The notes under the pieces are model-generated. The model was given only the letters and a program-made list of their open reading frames with translations. It was not told where the DNA came from and did no database searches. DNA of 64,000 nucleotides from Chionoecetes opilio (lineage: Eukaryota; Arthropoda; Malacostraca; Decapoda; Majidae). Made by a program: the position numbers and the translations under genes. The DNA lies in the NCBI GenBank assembly GCA_016584305.1, contig JACEEZ010003850.1, forward strand, positions 1-64,000, in the 5' to 3' direction. Of this stretch, positions 41,585-55,250 are shown piece after piece (position 1 is the stretch's first letter; every line of letters begins with the position of its first letter).

Positions 41585-41673
41585 GTAAACTTGTACAGGG
41601 AGCGGACCGGGTGGTATCCTTATGGTGTGACGTCACGGGCGATCCACCAGGCCTTATCATCTCGGTGGCCACG
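41585..41673 (-). repeat. Right terminal inverted repeat of the fold-back element
   Basis: Reverse complement of 40253-40340 with few mismatches. It includes a second TGACGTCA at 41628-41635 and ends in GGTGGCCACG. Confidence 0.88.
41628..41635. promoter_or_regulatory. TGACGTCA palindrome in right terminus
   Basis: Same octamer as at 40290-40297, here within GTGACGTCAC, a 10-bp perfect palindrome. The left copy has lost the outer pair (GTGACGTCAG). Function is inference. Confidence 0.45.
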
Positions 41674-41680
41674 GTTTGAG
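41674..41680. repeat. Right target-site duplication of the fold-back element
   Basis: GTTTGAG, identical to 40246-40252, followed directly by ACTCTATATTGTGATAC, the normal continuation of the satellite body. Confidence 0.85.
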
Positions 41681-44600
41681 ACTCTATATTGTGATACAAT
41701 GGTATATTACACGTGTTTTTCATAGTTTCTTGTAAATTGTAGTGTTATATCATAAATAGAAGGGGTTTTCCTTATGATAATGCTTTATACCCTCATAATG
41801 TGTTCTTTTCAATGATTTTAGCTAGTTATCGGTGATATATAGCTGTTTTCCTACTAATTGAAGTATACAATCCTTTTTTTCAGAATAATTTGCCCCTATA
41901 AATAGCTTACATTACATTAAGCTAATAAATAGAAGAGTAAGAGGTTATTTATTGTGATATAACGGTATATTGCAAGTGTTTTTCATAGTTTCTTGTAAAC
42001 TGTAGCGTTATTGTATATATACAAGTAGTTTTACTTATCATATTGTTATAAACCCATAAAATGTAGTGTTTTCAATGATTGTTAGCTAGTTATCAGTGAA
42101 AAGTTGTTATTTTCTACAAATTGAAGTATATTCCTTTATATCGGTAGCTAAATAGCTTTTGATATTTGCTACAACTATATTTTACAAAATTAATAGCCAA
42201 AAATATATATTTTGTATGAAATTTAGGTATCAATTTTAATCTTAAAAACAACGTATATCAAGTATTTTAATGTATTTTTGAAAGGCTAAAAAATGTCGAA
42301 ATTTGACATTATTCAGCACTTTTACACAACTATATCTTACAAAATTAATATCTAAAAATATGAATTTTTTATGAAATTTTGGTATCAATTTTAATCTTAA
42401 AAACAACGTTTTTTCAAGTATTTTAATGTATTTTTGTAAGGCTAAAAAATGTCGAAATTTGACATTATTCAGCACTTTTACACAACTATATTTTACATTA
42501 TCATGAGCTAGAAATATGTTTTTTCATGAAATTTAGGTATCAAATTTAATCCTAAAAACAACGTTTTTTCAAGTATTTTAATGTATTTTTGAAGGGCTAA
42601 AAAATGTCGAAATTTGACATTATTCAGCACTTTTACAGAACTATATTTTACAATATTATGAGCTTAAAATATGTATTTTTCATGAAATTTAAGTATCAAA
42701 TTTAATCTTAAAAACATCGTTTTATCAAGTGTTTTAATGTAATTTTGATAAGCTAAAAAATGTCGAAAATTGACATTATTCAGCCCCTTTTTTGATAGAG
42801 AAATTCAAAATGTGGTATTATAGTTGTTTTCGTTAGAAAATGCTATTTTAAACTACTGTAAGCTTATAATAGGAGTTTGAGACTATATTGTTATACAATG
42901 GTATATTACACGTGGTTTTCATAGTTTCTTGTATATTGTAGTGATATATCATAAATAGAAGGAATTTAACTTATGATAATGCTTTATACCCTCAAAATGT
43001 GTTTTTTTCAATGATTTTAGCTAGTTATCGGTGATATATAGCTGTTTTCCTACAAATTGAAGCATACAATCCTTTTTTTAGAATAATTTGCACCTATTGT
43101 AGCTTACATTACATTAAGCTAATAAATAGAAGAGTAAGAGGTTATTTATTGTGATAAAACGGTATATTGCAAGCGGTTTTCATAGTTTCTTGTAAACTGT
43201 AGCGTTATTGTATATATACAAGTAATTATACTTATCATATTGCTATAAACCCATAAAATGTAGTGTTTTCAATGATTTTAGCTAGTTATCAGTGATGAGC
43301 TGTTTTTTTCTACAAATTGAAGTATATTTCTTTATATCGGTAGCTAAATAGCTTTTGATATTTGCTACAACTATATTTTACAAAATTAATAGCTCAAAAT
43401 ATATATTTTTCATGAAATTTAGGTATCAATTTTAATCTTAAAAACTGCGTTTTTTCAAGTATTTTACTCTATTTTTGAAAGGCTTGAAAATGTCGAAATT
43501 TGACATTATGCAGCACTTTTACACAGCTATATTATACAATATTATGAGCTTAAAATATGTATTTTTCATGAAATTTAGGTATCAATTTTAATCTTAAAAA
43601 CAACGTTTTTTCAAGTGTTTTAATGTATTTTTGAAGGGTTAAAAAATTTCGAAAATTGACATTATTGAGCCCTTTTTTTTTATAGAAAAATTCAAAATGT
43701 GGTATTATAGTTGTTTTCGGTAGAAAATGCTATTTTAAACTACTATAAGGATATAATAGGAGTTTGAGACTCTATATTGTGATACAATGGTATATTACAC
43801 GTGTTTTTCATAGTTTCTTGTATATTGTAGTGTTATAAACTACAACTATAAATAGAAGGAATTTAACTTATGATAATGCTTTATACCCTCTAAATGTGTT
43901 TTTTTCAATGATTTTAGCTAGTTATCGTTGATATAGAGCTGTTTTCCTACAAATTGAATTATACAATCCTTTTTTTAGAATAATTTGCACCTATAAGTAG
44001 CTTACATTACATTAAGCTAATAAATAGAAGATTAAGAGGTTATTTATTGTGATATAACGGTATATTGCAAGCGTTTTTCATAGTTTCTTGTAAACTGTAG
44101 CGTTATTGTATATATACAAGTAGTTTTACTTATCATATTGCTATAAACCCATAAAATGTAGTGTTTTCAATGATTTTAGCTAGTTATCTGAGAAGAGCTG
44201 GTTTTTTCTACAAATTGAAGTATATTTCTTTATATCGGTAGCTAAATAGCTTTTGATATTTGCTACAACTATATTTTACATAATTAATAGCTCAAAATAT
44301 GTATTTTTCATGAAATTTAGGTATCAATTTTAATCTTAAAAACAACGTTTTTTCAAGTATTTTACTGTATTTTTGTAGGGCTAAAAAATGTCGAAATTTG
44401 ACATTATTCAGCACTTTTACACAGCTATATTATACAATATTATGAGCTTAAAATATGTATTTTTCATGAAATTTAGGTATCAATTTTAAACTTAAAAACA
44501 ACGTTTTTTCAAGTGTTTTAATGTATTTTTGAAGGGTTAAAAAATTTGGAAAATTGACATTATTCAGCCCTTTTTTTGATAGAGAAATTCAAAATGTGTT

Positions 44601-47600
44601 ATTATAGTTGTTTTCGGTAGAAAATGCTATTTTAAACTAATGTAAGCATATAATAGGAGTTTGAGACTCTATATTGTGATACAATGGTATATTACACGTG
44701 TTTTTCATAGTTTCTTGTTTATTGTAGTGTTATATCATAAATAGAAGGAATTAAACTTATGATAATGCTTTATACCCTCAAAATGTGTTCTTTTCAATGA
44801 TTTTAGCTAGTTATCGGTGATATAGAGCTGTTTTCCTACAAATTGAAGTATACAATCCTTTTTTTAGGATAATTTAAACCTATAAGTAGCTTACATTACA
44901 TTAAGCTAATAAATAGAAGATTAAGAGGTTATTTATTGTGATATAACGGTATATTGCAAGCGTTTTTCATAGATTCTTGTAAACTGTAGCGTTATTGTAT
45001 ATATTGTAAACAAGTAGTTTTACTTATCATATTGCTATAAACCCATAAAATGTAGTGTTTTCAATGATTTTAGCTAGATATCAGTGAAGTGGTTTTTTTT
45101 TCTACAAATTGAAGTATATTTCTTTATATCTGTAGCTATATAGCTTTTGATATTTGCTACAACTATATTTTACAAAATTAATAGCTATAAATATGTATTT
45201 TTCATGAAATCTAGGTATCAATTTTAATCTAAAAAACAAAATTTTTTCAAGTATTTTCAAGTATTTTTGAAAGGCTAAAAAATGTCGAAATTTGACATTA
45301 TTCAGCACTTTTAGACGACAATATTTAACGATATTATGAACCTAAAATATGTATTTTTCATGAAATTTAGGTATCAATTTTAATCTTAAAAACAACGTTT
45401 TATCAAGTGTTTTAATGTATTTTTGAATGGTTAAAAAATGTCGAAAATTGACATTATTCAGCCCTTTTTTTGATAGAGAAATTTAAAATGTGGTATTATA
45501 GTTGTTTTCGTTAGAAAATGCTATTTTAAACTACTGTAAGCTTACAATAGGAGTTTGAGACTCTATATATTTATACAATGGTATATTACACGTGGTTTTC
45601 ATATTTTCTTGTATATACTAGTGATATCTTATAAATAGAAGGAATTTAACTTATGATAATGCTTTATACCCTCAAAATGTGTTCTTTTCAATGAATTTAG
45701 CTAGTTGTCGGTGATATATAGCTGTTCTCCTACAAATTGAAGTATACAATCCTTTTTTTAGAATAATTTGCACCTATTGTAGCTTACATTACATTAAGCT
45801 AATAAATAGAAGAGTAACAGGTTATTTATTGTGATAAAACGGTATATTGCAAGCGGTTTTCATAGTTTCTTGTAAACTGTAGCGTTATTGTATATATACA
45901 AGTAATTATACTTATCATATTGCTATAAACCCATAAAATGTAGTGTTTTCAATGATTTTAGTTAGTTATCAGTGAAGAGCTGTTTTTTTCTACAAATTGA
46001 AGTATATTTTTTTATATCGGTAGCTAAATAGCTTTTGATATTTGCTACAACTATATTTTACAAAATTAATAGCTCAAAATATGTATATTTCATGAAATTT
46101 AGGTATCAATTTTAATCTTAAAAACAACGTTTTTCAAGTATTTTACTGTATTTTTGGAAGGCTAAAAAATGTCGAAATTTGACATTATTCAGCACTTTTA
46201 CACAGCTATATTATACAATATTATGAGCTTAAAATATGTATTTTTCATGAAATTTAGGTATCAATTTTAATCTTATAAAACAACGTTTTTTCAAGTGTTT
46301 TAATGTATTTTTAAAAAGCTAAAAAATGTCGAAAATTTAAATTATTCAGCCCTTTTATTGATAGGGAAATTCAAATTGTGGTATTATAGTTGTTTTCGTT
46401 AGAAAATGCTATTTTAAACTACTGTAAGCTTATAATAGGAGTTTGAGACTATATTGTGATACAATGGTATATTACAAGTGTTTTTCATAGTTTCTTGTAT
46501 ATTGTAGTGTTATCTCATAAATAGAAGGCATTTAACTTATGATAATGCTTTATACCCTCAAAATGTGTTCTTTTCAATGATTTTTGTTAGTTATCGGTGA
46601 TATATAGCTGTTTTCCTACAAATTGAAGTATACAATCCTTTTTTTATAATAATTTGCACCTATAAGTAGCTTACATTACATTAAGCTAATAAATAGAAGA
46701 GTAAGAGGTTATTTATTGTGATATAACGGTATATTGCAAGCGTTTTTCATTGCTTCTTGAAAACTGTAGCGTTATTGTATAAGTAGTTTTACTTATCATA
46801 TTACTATAAACCCGTAAAATGTAGTGTTTCCAATGATTTTAGCTAGTTATCAGTAAAGAGCGGAATTTTTTTACAAATTGAAGTATATTCCTTTATATCG
46901 GTAGCTAAATAGCTTTTGATATTTGCTACAACTATATTTTACAAAATTAATAGCTAAAAATATGTAATTTTTATGAAATCTAGGTATCAATTTTAATCTT
47001 AAAAACAACGTTTTTTCAAGTATTTTAATATATTTTTGAAAGGCTAAAAAATGTCGAAATTTGACATTATTCAGCACTTTTACTCAACTATATTTAACAA
47101 TATTATGAGCTTAGAATATGTATTTTTCATGAAATTTAGGTATTAATTTTAATCTTAAAAACAGTTTTATCACATTTTTTAATGTATTTTTGAATGGCTA
47201 AAAAATGTCGAAAATTGACATTATTCAGCCCTTTTTTTGATACAAAAATTCAAAATGTAGTATTACAGTTCTTTTCGTTTGAAAATGCTATTTTAAACTA
47301 CTGTAAGCTTATAATAGGAGTTTGAGACTCTATATTGTGACACAATGGTATATTACACGTGTTTTTCATAGTTTATTGTATATTGTAGTGATATCTCATA
47401 AATAAAAGGAATTTAACTTATGATAATGCTTTATACCCTCAAAATGTGTTCTTTTCAATGATTTTAGCTAGTAATCGGTGATATATAGCTGTTTTCCTAT
47501 AAATTGAAGTATACAACCCTTTTTTTGAATAATTTGCACCTATAAGTAGCTTACATTACATTAAGCTAATAAATAGAAGAGTAAGAGGTTATTTATAGTG

Positions 47601-50600
47601 ATATAACGGTATATTGCAAGCGTTTTTCATAGTTTCTTGTAAACTGTAGCGTTATTGTATATGTACAAGTAGTTTTACTTATCATATTGCTATAAACCCA
47701 TAAAATGTAGTGTTTTCAATGATTTTAGCTAGTTATCAGTAAAGAGCAGTTTTTTTCTACAAATTGAAGTATATTCCTTTATATAGTAGCTAAATAGCTT
47801 TTGATATTTGCTACAACTATATTTTACAAAATTAATAGCTTAAAATATGTAATTTTTATGAAATTTAGGTATCAATTTTAATCTTAAAAAGCATGTTTTT
47901 TCAAGTATTTTAATATATTTTTGAAATGCAAAAAAATGTCGAAATTTGACTTGATGCAGCACTTTTACACAACTATATTATACATTATTATGAGCTTAAA
48001 ATATGAATATTTCATGAAATTTTGGTATCAATTTTAATCCTAAATACAACGTTTTTTCAAGTGTTTTAATGTATTTTTGAAAAGCTAAAAAAGTTCGAAA
48101 ATTGACAATATTCAACCCTTTTTTTGATAGCGAAATTCAAAAAGTGGTATTATAGTTGTTTTATTTAGAAAATGCTATTTTAAGCTACAATAGGTGTTTG
48201 AGACTATATTGTAATACAATGGTATATTACACGTATTTTTCATAGTTTCTTGTATATTGTAGTGTTATATCATAAATAGAAGGAATTTTACGTATGATAA
48301 TGCTTTATACCCTCAAAATGTGTTTTTTTCAATAATTTTAGCTAGTTATCGGTGATATATAGCTGTTTTCCTACTATTGAAGTATACAATCCTTTTTTTA
48401 GAATAATTTGCACCTATAAGTAGCTTACATTACATTAAGCTAATAAATAGAAGAGTAAGAGGTTATTTATTGTGATATAACGGTATATTGCAAGCGTTGT
48501 TCATAGTTTCTTGTAAACTGTATCGTTATTGAATATATACAAGTAGTTTTACTTATCATATTGCTATAAACCCATACAATGTAGTGTTTTCAATGATTAA
48601 AGCTAGTTATCAGTGAAGTGTTGTTTTTTTCTACAAATTGAAGTATATTTCTTTATATCTGTAGCTATATAGCTTTTGATATTTGCTACAACTATATTTT
48701 ACAAAATTAATAGCTAAAAATATGTATTTTTCATGAAATTTAGGTATCAATTTAATCTTAAAAACAACGATTTTTCAAGTATTTTAATGTATTTTTGAAA
48801 GGCTAAAGAATGGCTATATTGGACATTATTCAGCACTTTTACACAACTATATTTTACAATATTATGAGCTGATAATATGTTTTTTTCATGAAATTTAAGT
48901 ATCAATTTTAATCTTAAAAACAACGTTTTTTCAAGTATTTAATGTATTTTTGAAAAGCTAACAAATGTCGAAAATTGACAATATTCAGCCCTTTATTTGA
49001 TAGCGAAATTCAAAATGTGGTATTATAGTTGTTTTCGTTAGAAAATGCTATTTTAAACTACTGTAAGCTTACAATAGGAGTTTGAGACTCTATATTGTGA
49101 TACAATGGTATATTACACGTGTTTTTCATAGTTTCTTGTAAATTGTAGTGTTATATCATAAATAGAAGGAGTTTTCCTTACGATAATGCTTTATACCCTC
49201 AAAATGTGTTCTTTTCAATAATTTTAGCTAGTTATCGGTGATATATAGCTGTTTTCCTACTATTGAAGTATACAATCCTTTTTTTAGAATAATTTGCACC
49301 TATAAGTAGCTTACATTACATTAAGCTAATAAATAGAAGATTAAGAGGTTATTTATTGTGATATAACGGTATATTGCAAGCGTTTTTCATAGTTTCTTGT
49401 AAAATGTAGCGTTATTGTATATATACAAGTAGTTTTACTTATCATATTGCTATATACCCATAAAATATAGTGTTTTCAGTGATTAAAGCTAGTTATCAGT
49501 GAAGTGTTGTGTTTTTCTACAAATTGAAGTATATTTCTTTATATCTGTAGCTAAATAGCTTTTGATATTTGCTACAACTATATTTTACAAAATTAATAGT
49601 TAAAAATATGTATTTTTCATGAAATTTAAGTATCAATTTAATCTTAAAAACAACATTTTTTCAAGTATTTTAATGTATTTTTGAAGGGCTCAAAAATGTC
49701 TAAATTGGACATTATTCAGCACTTTTACACAACTATATTTTACAATATTATGAACTTAAAATATGTTTTTTTCATGAAATTTAGGTATCAATTTTAATCT
49801 TAAAAACAACGTTTTCTCAAGTGTTTAATGTATTTTTGAAAAATTAAAAAATGCCGAAAATTGACAATATTCAGCCCTTTATTTGATAGAGAAATTCAAA
49901 ATGTGGTATTATAGTTGTTTTCGTTAGAAAATGCTATTTTAAACTACTGTAAGCTTATAATAGGAGTTTGAGACTCTATATTGTGATACAATGGTATATT
50001 ACACGTGTTTTTCATAGTCTCTTGTATATTGCAGTGTTATATCATAAATAGAAGGAATTTTACGTATGATAATGCTTTATACCCTCAAAATGTGTTCTTT
50101 TCAATGATTTTAGCTTGTTATCGGTGATATATAGCTGTTTTCCTACAAATTGAATTATACAATCCTTTTTTTAGAATAATTTGCACCTATAAGTAGCTTA
50201 CATTACATTAAGCTAATAAATAAAAGAGTAAGAGGTTATTTATTTTGATATAACGGTATATTGCAAGCGTTTTTCATAGTTTCTTGTAAACTGTAGCGTT
50301 ATTGTATATATACAAGTAGTTTTACTTATCATATTGCTATAAACCCATACAATGTAGTGTTTTCAATGATTTTAGCTATTTATCAGTAAAGAGCTGTTTT
50401 TTTCTACGAATTGAAGTATATTCCTTTATATCGGTAGCTAATTAGCTTTTGATATTTGATACAACTATATTTCACAAAATTAATATCTAAAATTATGTAA
50501 TTTTTATGAAATTCAGGTATCAATTTGAATTTTAAAAACAACGTTTTTTCAAGTATTTTAATGTATTTTTGATAGGCTAAAAAAGTTCGAAATTTGACAT

Positions 50601-52650
50601 TATTCAGCACTTTTACACAAATATATTTTACAATATTATGAGCTACAAATATGTATTTGTTATGTAATTTAGGTAACAATTTTAATCTTAAAAACAACAT
50701 TTTTTCAAGTATTTTAATGTATTTTTGAATCGCTAAAAAATGTCGAAATTTGACATTATTCAGCACTTATACACAGCTATATTTTACAATATTATGAGCT
50801 TAAAATAAGTATTTTTCATGATATTTTGGTATCAATTTTAATCTTAAAAACAACGTTTATTCAAGTGTTTTAATGTATTTTTGAAAAGCTATCATATGTC
50901 GAAAATTGACAATAATCAGCTCTTTTTTTGATAGAGAAATTCAAAATGTGGTATTATAGTTGTTTTCGTTAGAAAATACTATTTTAAAATACTGTACGCT
51001 TATAATAGGAGTGTGAGACTCTATATTGTGATACAGTTGTATATTACACGTGTTTTTCATAGTTATTGTATATTGTAGTGTTATATCATAAATAGAAGGA
51101 ATTTAACTTATGATAATGCTTTATACCCTCAGAATGTGTTTTTTTCAATGATTTTAGCTAGTTCTCGGTGATATATAGCTAATTTCCTACAAATTGAAGT
51201 ATACAATCCTTTTTTTAGAATAATTTGCACCTATAAGTTGCTTACATTACATTAAGCTAATAAATAGAAGATTAAGAGGTTACTTATTGTGATATAACCG
51301 TATATTGCAAGCGTTTTTCTTAGTTTCTTGTAAAATGTAGCGTTATTTTATATATTGTAAACAAGTTTTTTTACTTATTATATTGCTATAAACCCTTAAA
51401 ATGTAGTGTTTTCAATGATTTTAGCTAGTTATCAGTAAAGAGCTGTTTTTTTTCTACAAATTGAAGTATATTCCTTTATATTGGGAACTAAATAGCTTTT
51501 GATATTTGCTACAACTATATTTTACAAAATTAATAGCTAAAAATATTTAATTTTTATGAAAATTTAGGTATCAATTTTAATCTTAAAAACAACGTTTTTT
51601 TCAAGTATTTTAATGTATTTTTGAAAGGCTAAAAAATGTCGAGATATGACATTATTCAGCACTTTTACACAACTATAATTTAATATATTATGAGCTAAAA
51701 ATATGTATTTGTCATGAAATTTAAGTACCAATTTTAATCTTAAAAACAACTTTTTTCAAGTGTTTTAATGTCTTTTTGAAAAGCTAAAAAATGTCAAAAA
51801 TTGACAATATTCAGCTCTATTTTTGATAGCGAAATTCAAAATGTGGTATTATAGTTGTTTTCGTTAGAAAATGCTATTTTAAGCTACTGAAAGCTTATAA
51901 TAGGAGTTTGAGACTCTATAATATGATACAGTTGTATATTACACGTGTTTTTCATAGTTTCTTGTATATTGTAGTGTTATATCGTAAATAGAAGGAATTT
52001 AACTTATGATAATGCTTTTTACCCTCAAAATGTGTTTTTTTCAATGATTTTAGCTAGTTATCGGTGATATATAGCTGTTTTCCTACAAATTGTAGTATAC
52101 AATCCTTTTTTTAGAATAATTTGCACCTATAAGTAGCTTACATTACATTAAGCTAATAAATAGAAGATTAAGAGGTTATTTATTGTGATATAACGGTATT
52201 TTGCAAGCGTTTTTCAAAGTTTCAAGTAAACTGTAGCGTTAATGTATTTATACAAGTAGTTTTACTTATCATATTGCTATAAACCCATAAAATGTAGTGT
52301 TTTCAATGATTTTAGCTAGTTATCGGTAAGGAGCTGTTATTTTCTACAAATTGAAGTATATTCCTTTATATCGGTAGCTAAATATTTTTTAATATGTGCT
52401 ACCACCATATTTTACAAAATTAATAGGTAAAAATATTAAATTTTTATGAAATTTAGGTATCAATTTTAATCTTAAAAAGCACGTTTTTTTTGTATTTTAA
52501 TGTATTTTTGAAAGGCTAAAAAATGTCGAAATTTGACATTATTCAGCACTTATACACTACTTATTTTACAATATTATGAGCTTAAAATATGTATTTTTCA
52601 TGAAATTTAGGTATTAATTTTTAACTTAAAAACAAATTTTTTTTTTAAGT
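41681..52650 (+). repeat. Forward satellite, 41.7-52.65 kb
   Basis: Dyads at 42293, 42448, 42602 and 42757; 43490 and 43644; 44386 and 44541; 45282 and 45436; 46168 and 46325; 47050 and 47206; 47935 and 48090; 48808 and 48965; 49695 and 49849; 50582, 50738 and 50896; 51636 and 51792; 52525. From 43.5 to 49.8 kb there is a regular run of two-monomer units of about 0.88 kb, the most homogeneous part of the window. The 50.4-52.1 kb stretch resembles 29.8-31.5 kb. The 52.5-kb unit is D-like (TTTTTAATATGTGCTACC, AAAAAGCACG). Reverse frames at 42242-42475, 45102-45308, 46871-47077, 50404-50766 and 51564-51749 are monomer translations. No gene seen. Confidence 0.9.
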
Positions 52651-55250
52651 TTTTTATGTTTTTTTGAAGGGCAAATTTAAATTCGAAAATTGAACATTTT
52701 TTCCACCCCCCTTTTTTGTACTTTAAATTTTAAAAAATGTGGTAAAATTTTATTTTGTTTTTTCGTTTAGAAAATGCTTTTTTTAAACTACTGTAAGCTT
52801 ATAATAGGTTTTTTGAGACCCCTATATTTTTGTACAATGGAATTTTTACCGTTTTTTAAATTTTTTTTCCTTTTTAAAATTGTAGTGTTTATTTTTCAAA
52901 AATAAAAAGGAAAATTTTAAATTTATGATAAGCTTTATCCCCTAAAAAATATTTTCCTTTTCAAGTTTTTAGTTTTGTTATCGGTGGATAATAGTTTGTT
53001 TTCCTAAAAAATTAAAATATAAAACCTTTTTTTGAATAATTTAAAACCTAAAGAGCTTACATTATTTTTAAAACTAATTTAAAAAAGGGTAAGAGGTTAT
53101 TTATTGTGTTTAACCCCGGATATTGCAAAGCTTTTTTTCTTTGGGTTTTTTGGGAAAAAATGAAAGCGTTTTTTGGTTTATCAAGATTTTTTTAAACTTA
53201 TCATATTGCTAAAAAAACCCTACAATTTTAGGGGTTTTCAATGATTTTACCCTAGTTACATTAAAGAGCGGGTTTTGTTTACAAATTAAAGTTATTTTTT
53301 TATATCGGTACCCTAAATATTTTTGTTTTGCTACAACTATATTTCAAAAAATTTAAATATCTAAAAAAATTTTAGTTTTAAATAAACTTTTTTGGGTATA
53401 AATTTTTTAAAATTTTAAAAACAAGTTTTTTTCAAGTATTTTAAGGTATTTTTAAATAGTTTAAAAAAAATGTCAAAAATTTTTGACATTTTTCACCCAT
53501 TTTTACACTTTTTTTACAATTTTTTAAAAAGCTTAAAAATGTTTTTTTTTCATGAAATATGGGTTATTAATTTTAAACCCTTAAAAAAAACCCTTTTTTT
53601 TAAAGGGTTTTTTTAATGTATTTTTAAAGGGGCAAAAAAATGTCTTTTAAATTGATTTTTCCCCACCCTTTTTTTTGATAGGGGAATTCAAAATGTTGGT
53701 TTTTATAGTTGTTTTTGTTAAAAAACCTCCCTTTTTTAAAAATTTACTGAAAGCTTTAATTGGATTTAAAGGGACTATATTGTGATACAATTATATTTTC
53801 CCCCTTGGTTTTTAAATATCTCTTGAAATTGTGGGTTTTAAAATCAAAATAGAGGGAAATTTTTCCTTTAGGGAAAATCCCTTTATCCCTCAAAATGTGT
53901 TTTTTTTCAATGTTTTTTAGCAAAGGTTTTTGGGGTGATATATAGCTTTTTTTCCTAAAAATTTAATTTATAAAATCCTTTTTTTAGAAAAATTTGCACC
54001 TAAAGTACCCTTAAACTTTACTTTTAAGCTAATAAATAGAAGAGTAAAGGTTATTTTTTGGGATATAACGGTATTTTGCAAGGTTTTTTCATATTTTCTT
54101 GAAAAACTGTAGCTTTATTTTTATATATAAAAAGAGTTTTACTTATCATTTGCTATCCCCCCTTAAAATTAGTGTTTTTCAATGATTTTAGCTAGTTACA
54201 GTAAAGAGCTGTTTTTTTCACAAACTGAATTTATACCCCCTTTAAAAGGGGTAGCTAAATACCCTTTTGTTTATTTGCTACAATTTTTTTTTTAAAAAAT
54301 TTAAATTAGCAAAAAATTTTAAAAATTTTTATGAAAATTTAGGTTATAAATTTTTAATTTTAAAAAAATTTTTTTTTTAAAGGTTTTTAAAATTATTTTT
54401 AAAGGTCAAAAAAAATGTCGAAAAAAATGACATTATTCACCCCATTTAAAAAACACAATTTAAATTTTACAATTTTATTAGCAAAAATTTTGTATTTGTT
54501 TAAAATTTTAAGTATAAATTTTTAAATTTCTTAAAAAAAAAAAAATTTTTAAAATATTTTTAATGTTTTTTTTGAAACGTTTAAAAAAATGTCAAAATTT
54601 TGCCCTTTTATTCGCTCTTTTTTTAAAAATTAAAATTTTCCCTTTATTAGGAGTTTAAAAAATTATTTTATTTACATGAAATTTGGGTTTAGCAATTTTA
54701 ATCTTAAAAAACAAGGGTTTTTTTCAAAGGGTTTTTTAATGTTTTTTTTGGAATGGCTAAGAAATTTTCAAAATTTTAAAACTTTATTCAGCATTTTTAA
54801 ACCCCAAACTATCTGCCAAATATTAACTAAAAATATGTATTTTGCTTTGAAATTTAGGTTTTTAATTTAATTTTAAAAAACTTTTTTTCAATTTTTTTAA
54901 TGTTTTTGTAAAGGGTTTAAAAAATGCAAAAATTTAAACATTTTTTCCCCTTTTTTGATAGAAAATTTTTAAAAAATGTGGTATTTTAGTTTTTTTCGTT
55001 AGAAACTGCTTTTTTAAACTATTTTGAAAGCTTTTTTTGGGTTTTGGGGAAAATTTTTATACTGTGAAAAAAAATTAAAATTTTTCCCAATTTTTTTTCA
55101 TTGTCTTTTTGAAACTTTTATTTTATATCAAGATAAAGGAATTTTCCCTACAAATAATCGTTATCCCTCAAAATATGTTCTATTCAATGTTTTTAGCTAG
55201 TTATCGGTGATAATAGCTGTTTTCCAAAAAATTAAAGGGTTTTTAAAACC
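52651..55250 (+). repeat. Noisy satellite: homopolymer expansion and GGG/CCC insertions
   Basis: The satellite frame is still traceable: GTAAGCTTATAATAGG at 52793, TTATCATATTGC at about 53196, GCTAATAAATAGAAGAGTAAA at about 54028, GATTTTAGCTAGTTA at about 54183. It is full of runs of T and A and of CCC/GGG triplets found nowhere in clean copies (CCCCACCC, AACCCCGG, AAAGGGG). Both edges are gradual and the phase is roughly kept, so this is a poor consensus, not another sequence. The frame at 54676-54870 exists only through these errors. Confidence 0.8.

Larger units (their letters stand above)
40253..41673. mobile_element. 1421-bp palindromic fold-back/MITE-like element
   Basis: Non-autonomous DNA-transposon-like insertion. 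The whole element is an imperfect inverted repeat with its axis near 40962. Each arm has a terminal part of about 88 bp (40253-40340 and 41585-41673) and two tandem copies of a 313-bp subrepeat (CTACCTAATAT at 40341 and 40654). The right arm holds the same two copies inverted. Two terminal parts plus four subrepeats account for the full length. The ends begin CG, and the termini are much richer in G/C than the satellite. Shared words in the subrepeat are ATGTTTATCAGTATAAAA, CCATTATGAGACTTTCAAG and AGCGTTAACTAAATA. There is no transposase frame, so movement would need an enzyme from elsewhere. Full-length inverted repeats and a 7-bp duplication do not fix the superfamily: P-like (7-8 bp), hAT (8 bp) or Mutator/fold-back (about 9 bp) remain possible. 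Confidence 0.9.

Noticed and set aside
40253..41673. Assignment of the fold-back element to a named transposon family
   Set aside because: The 7-bp duplication and CG ends are compatible with more than one superfamily, and there is no transposase to decide.
54676..54870. 64-codon forward frame
   Set aside because: It occurs only in the noisy patch and is created by indels in satellite sequence.
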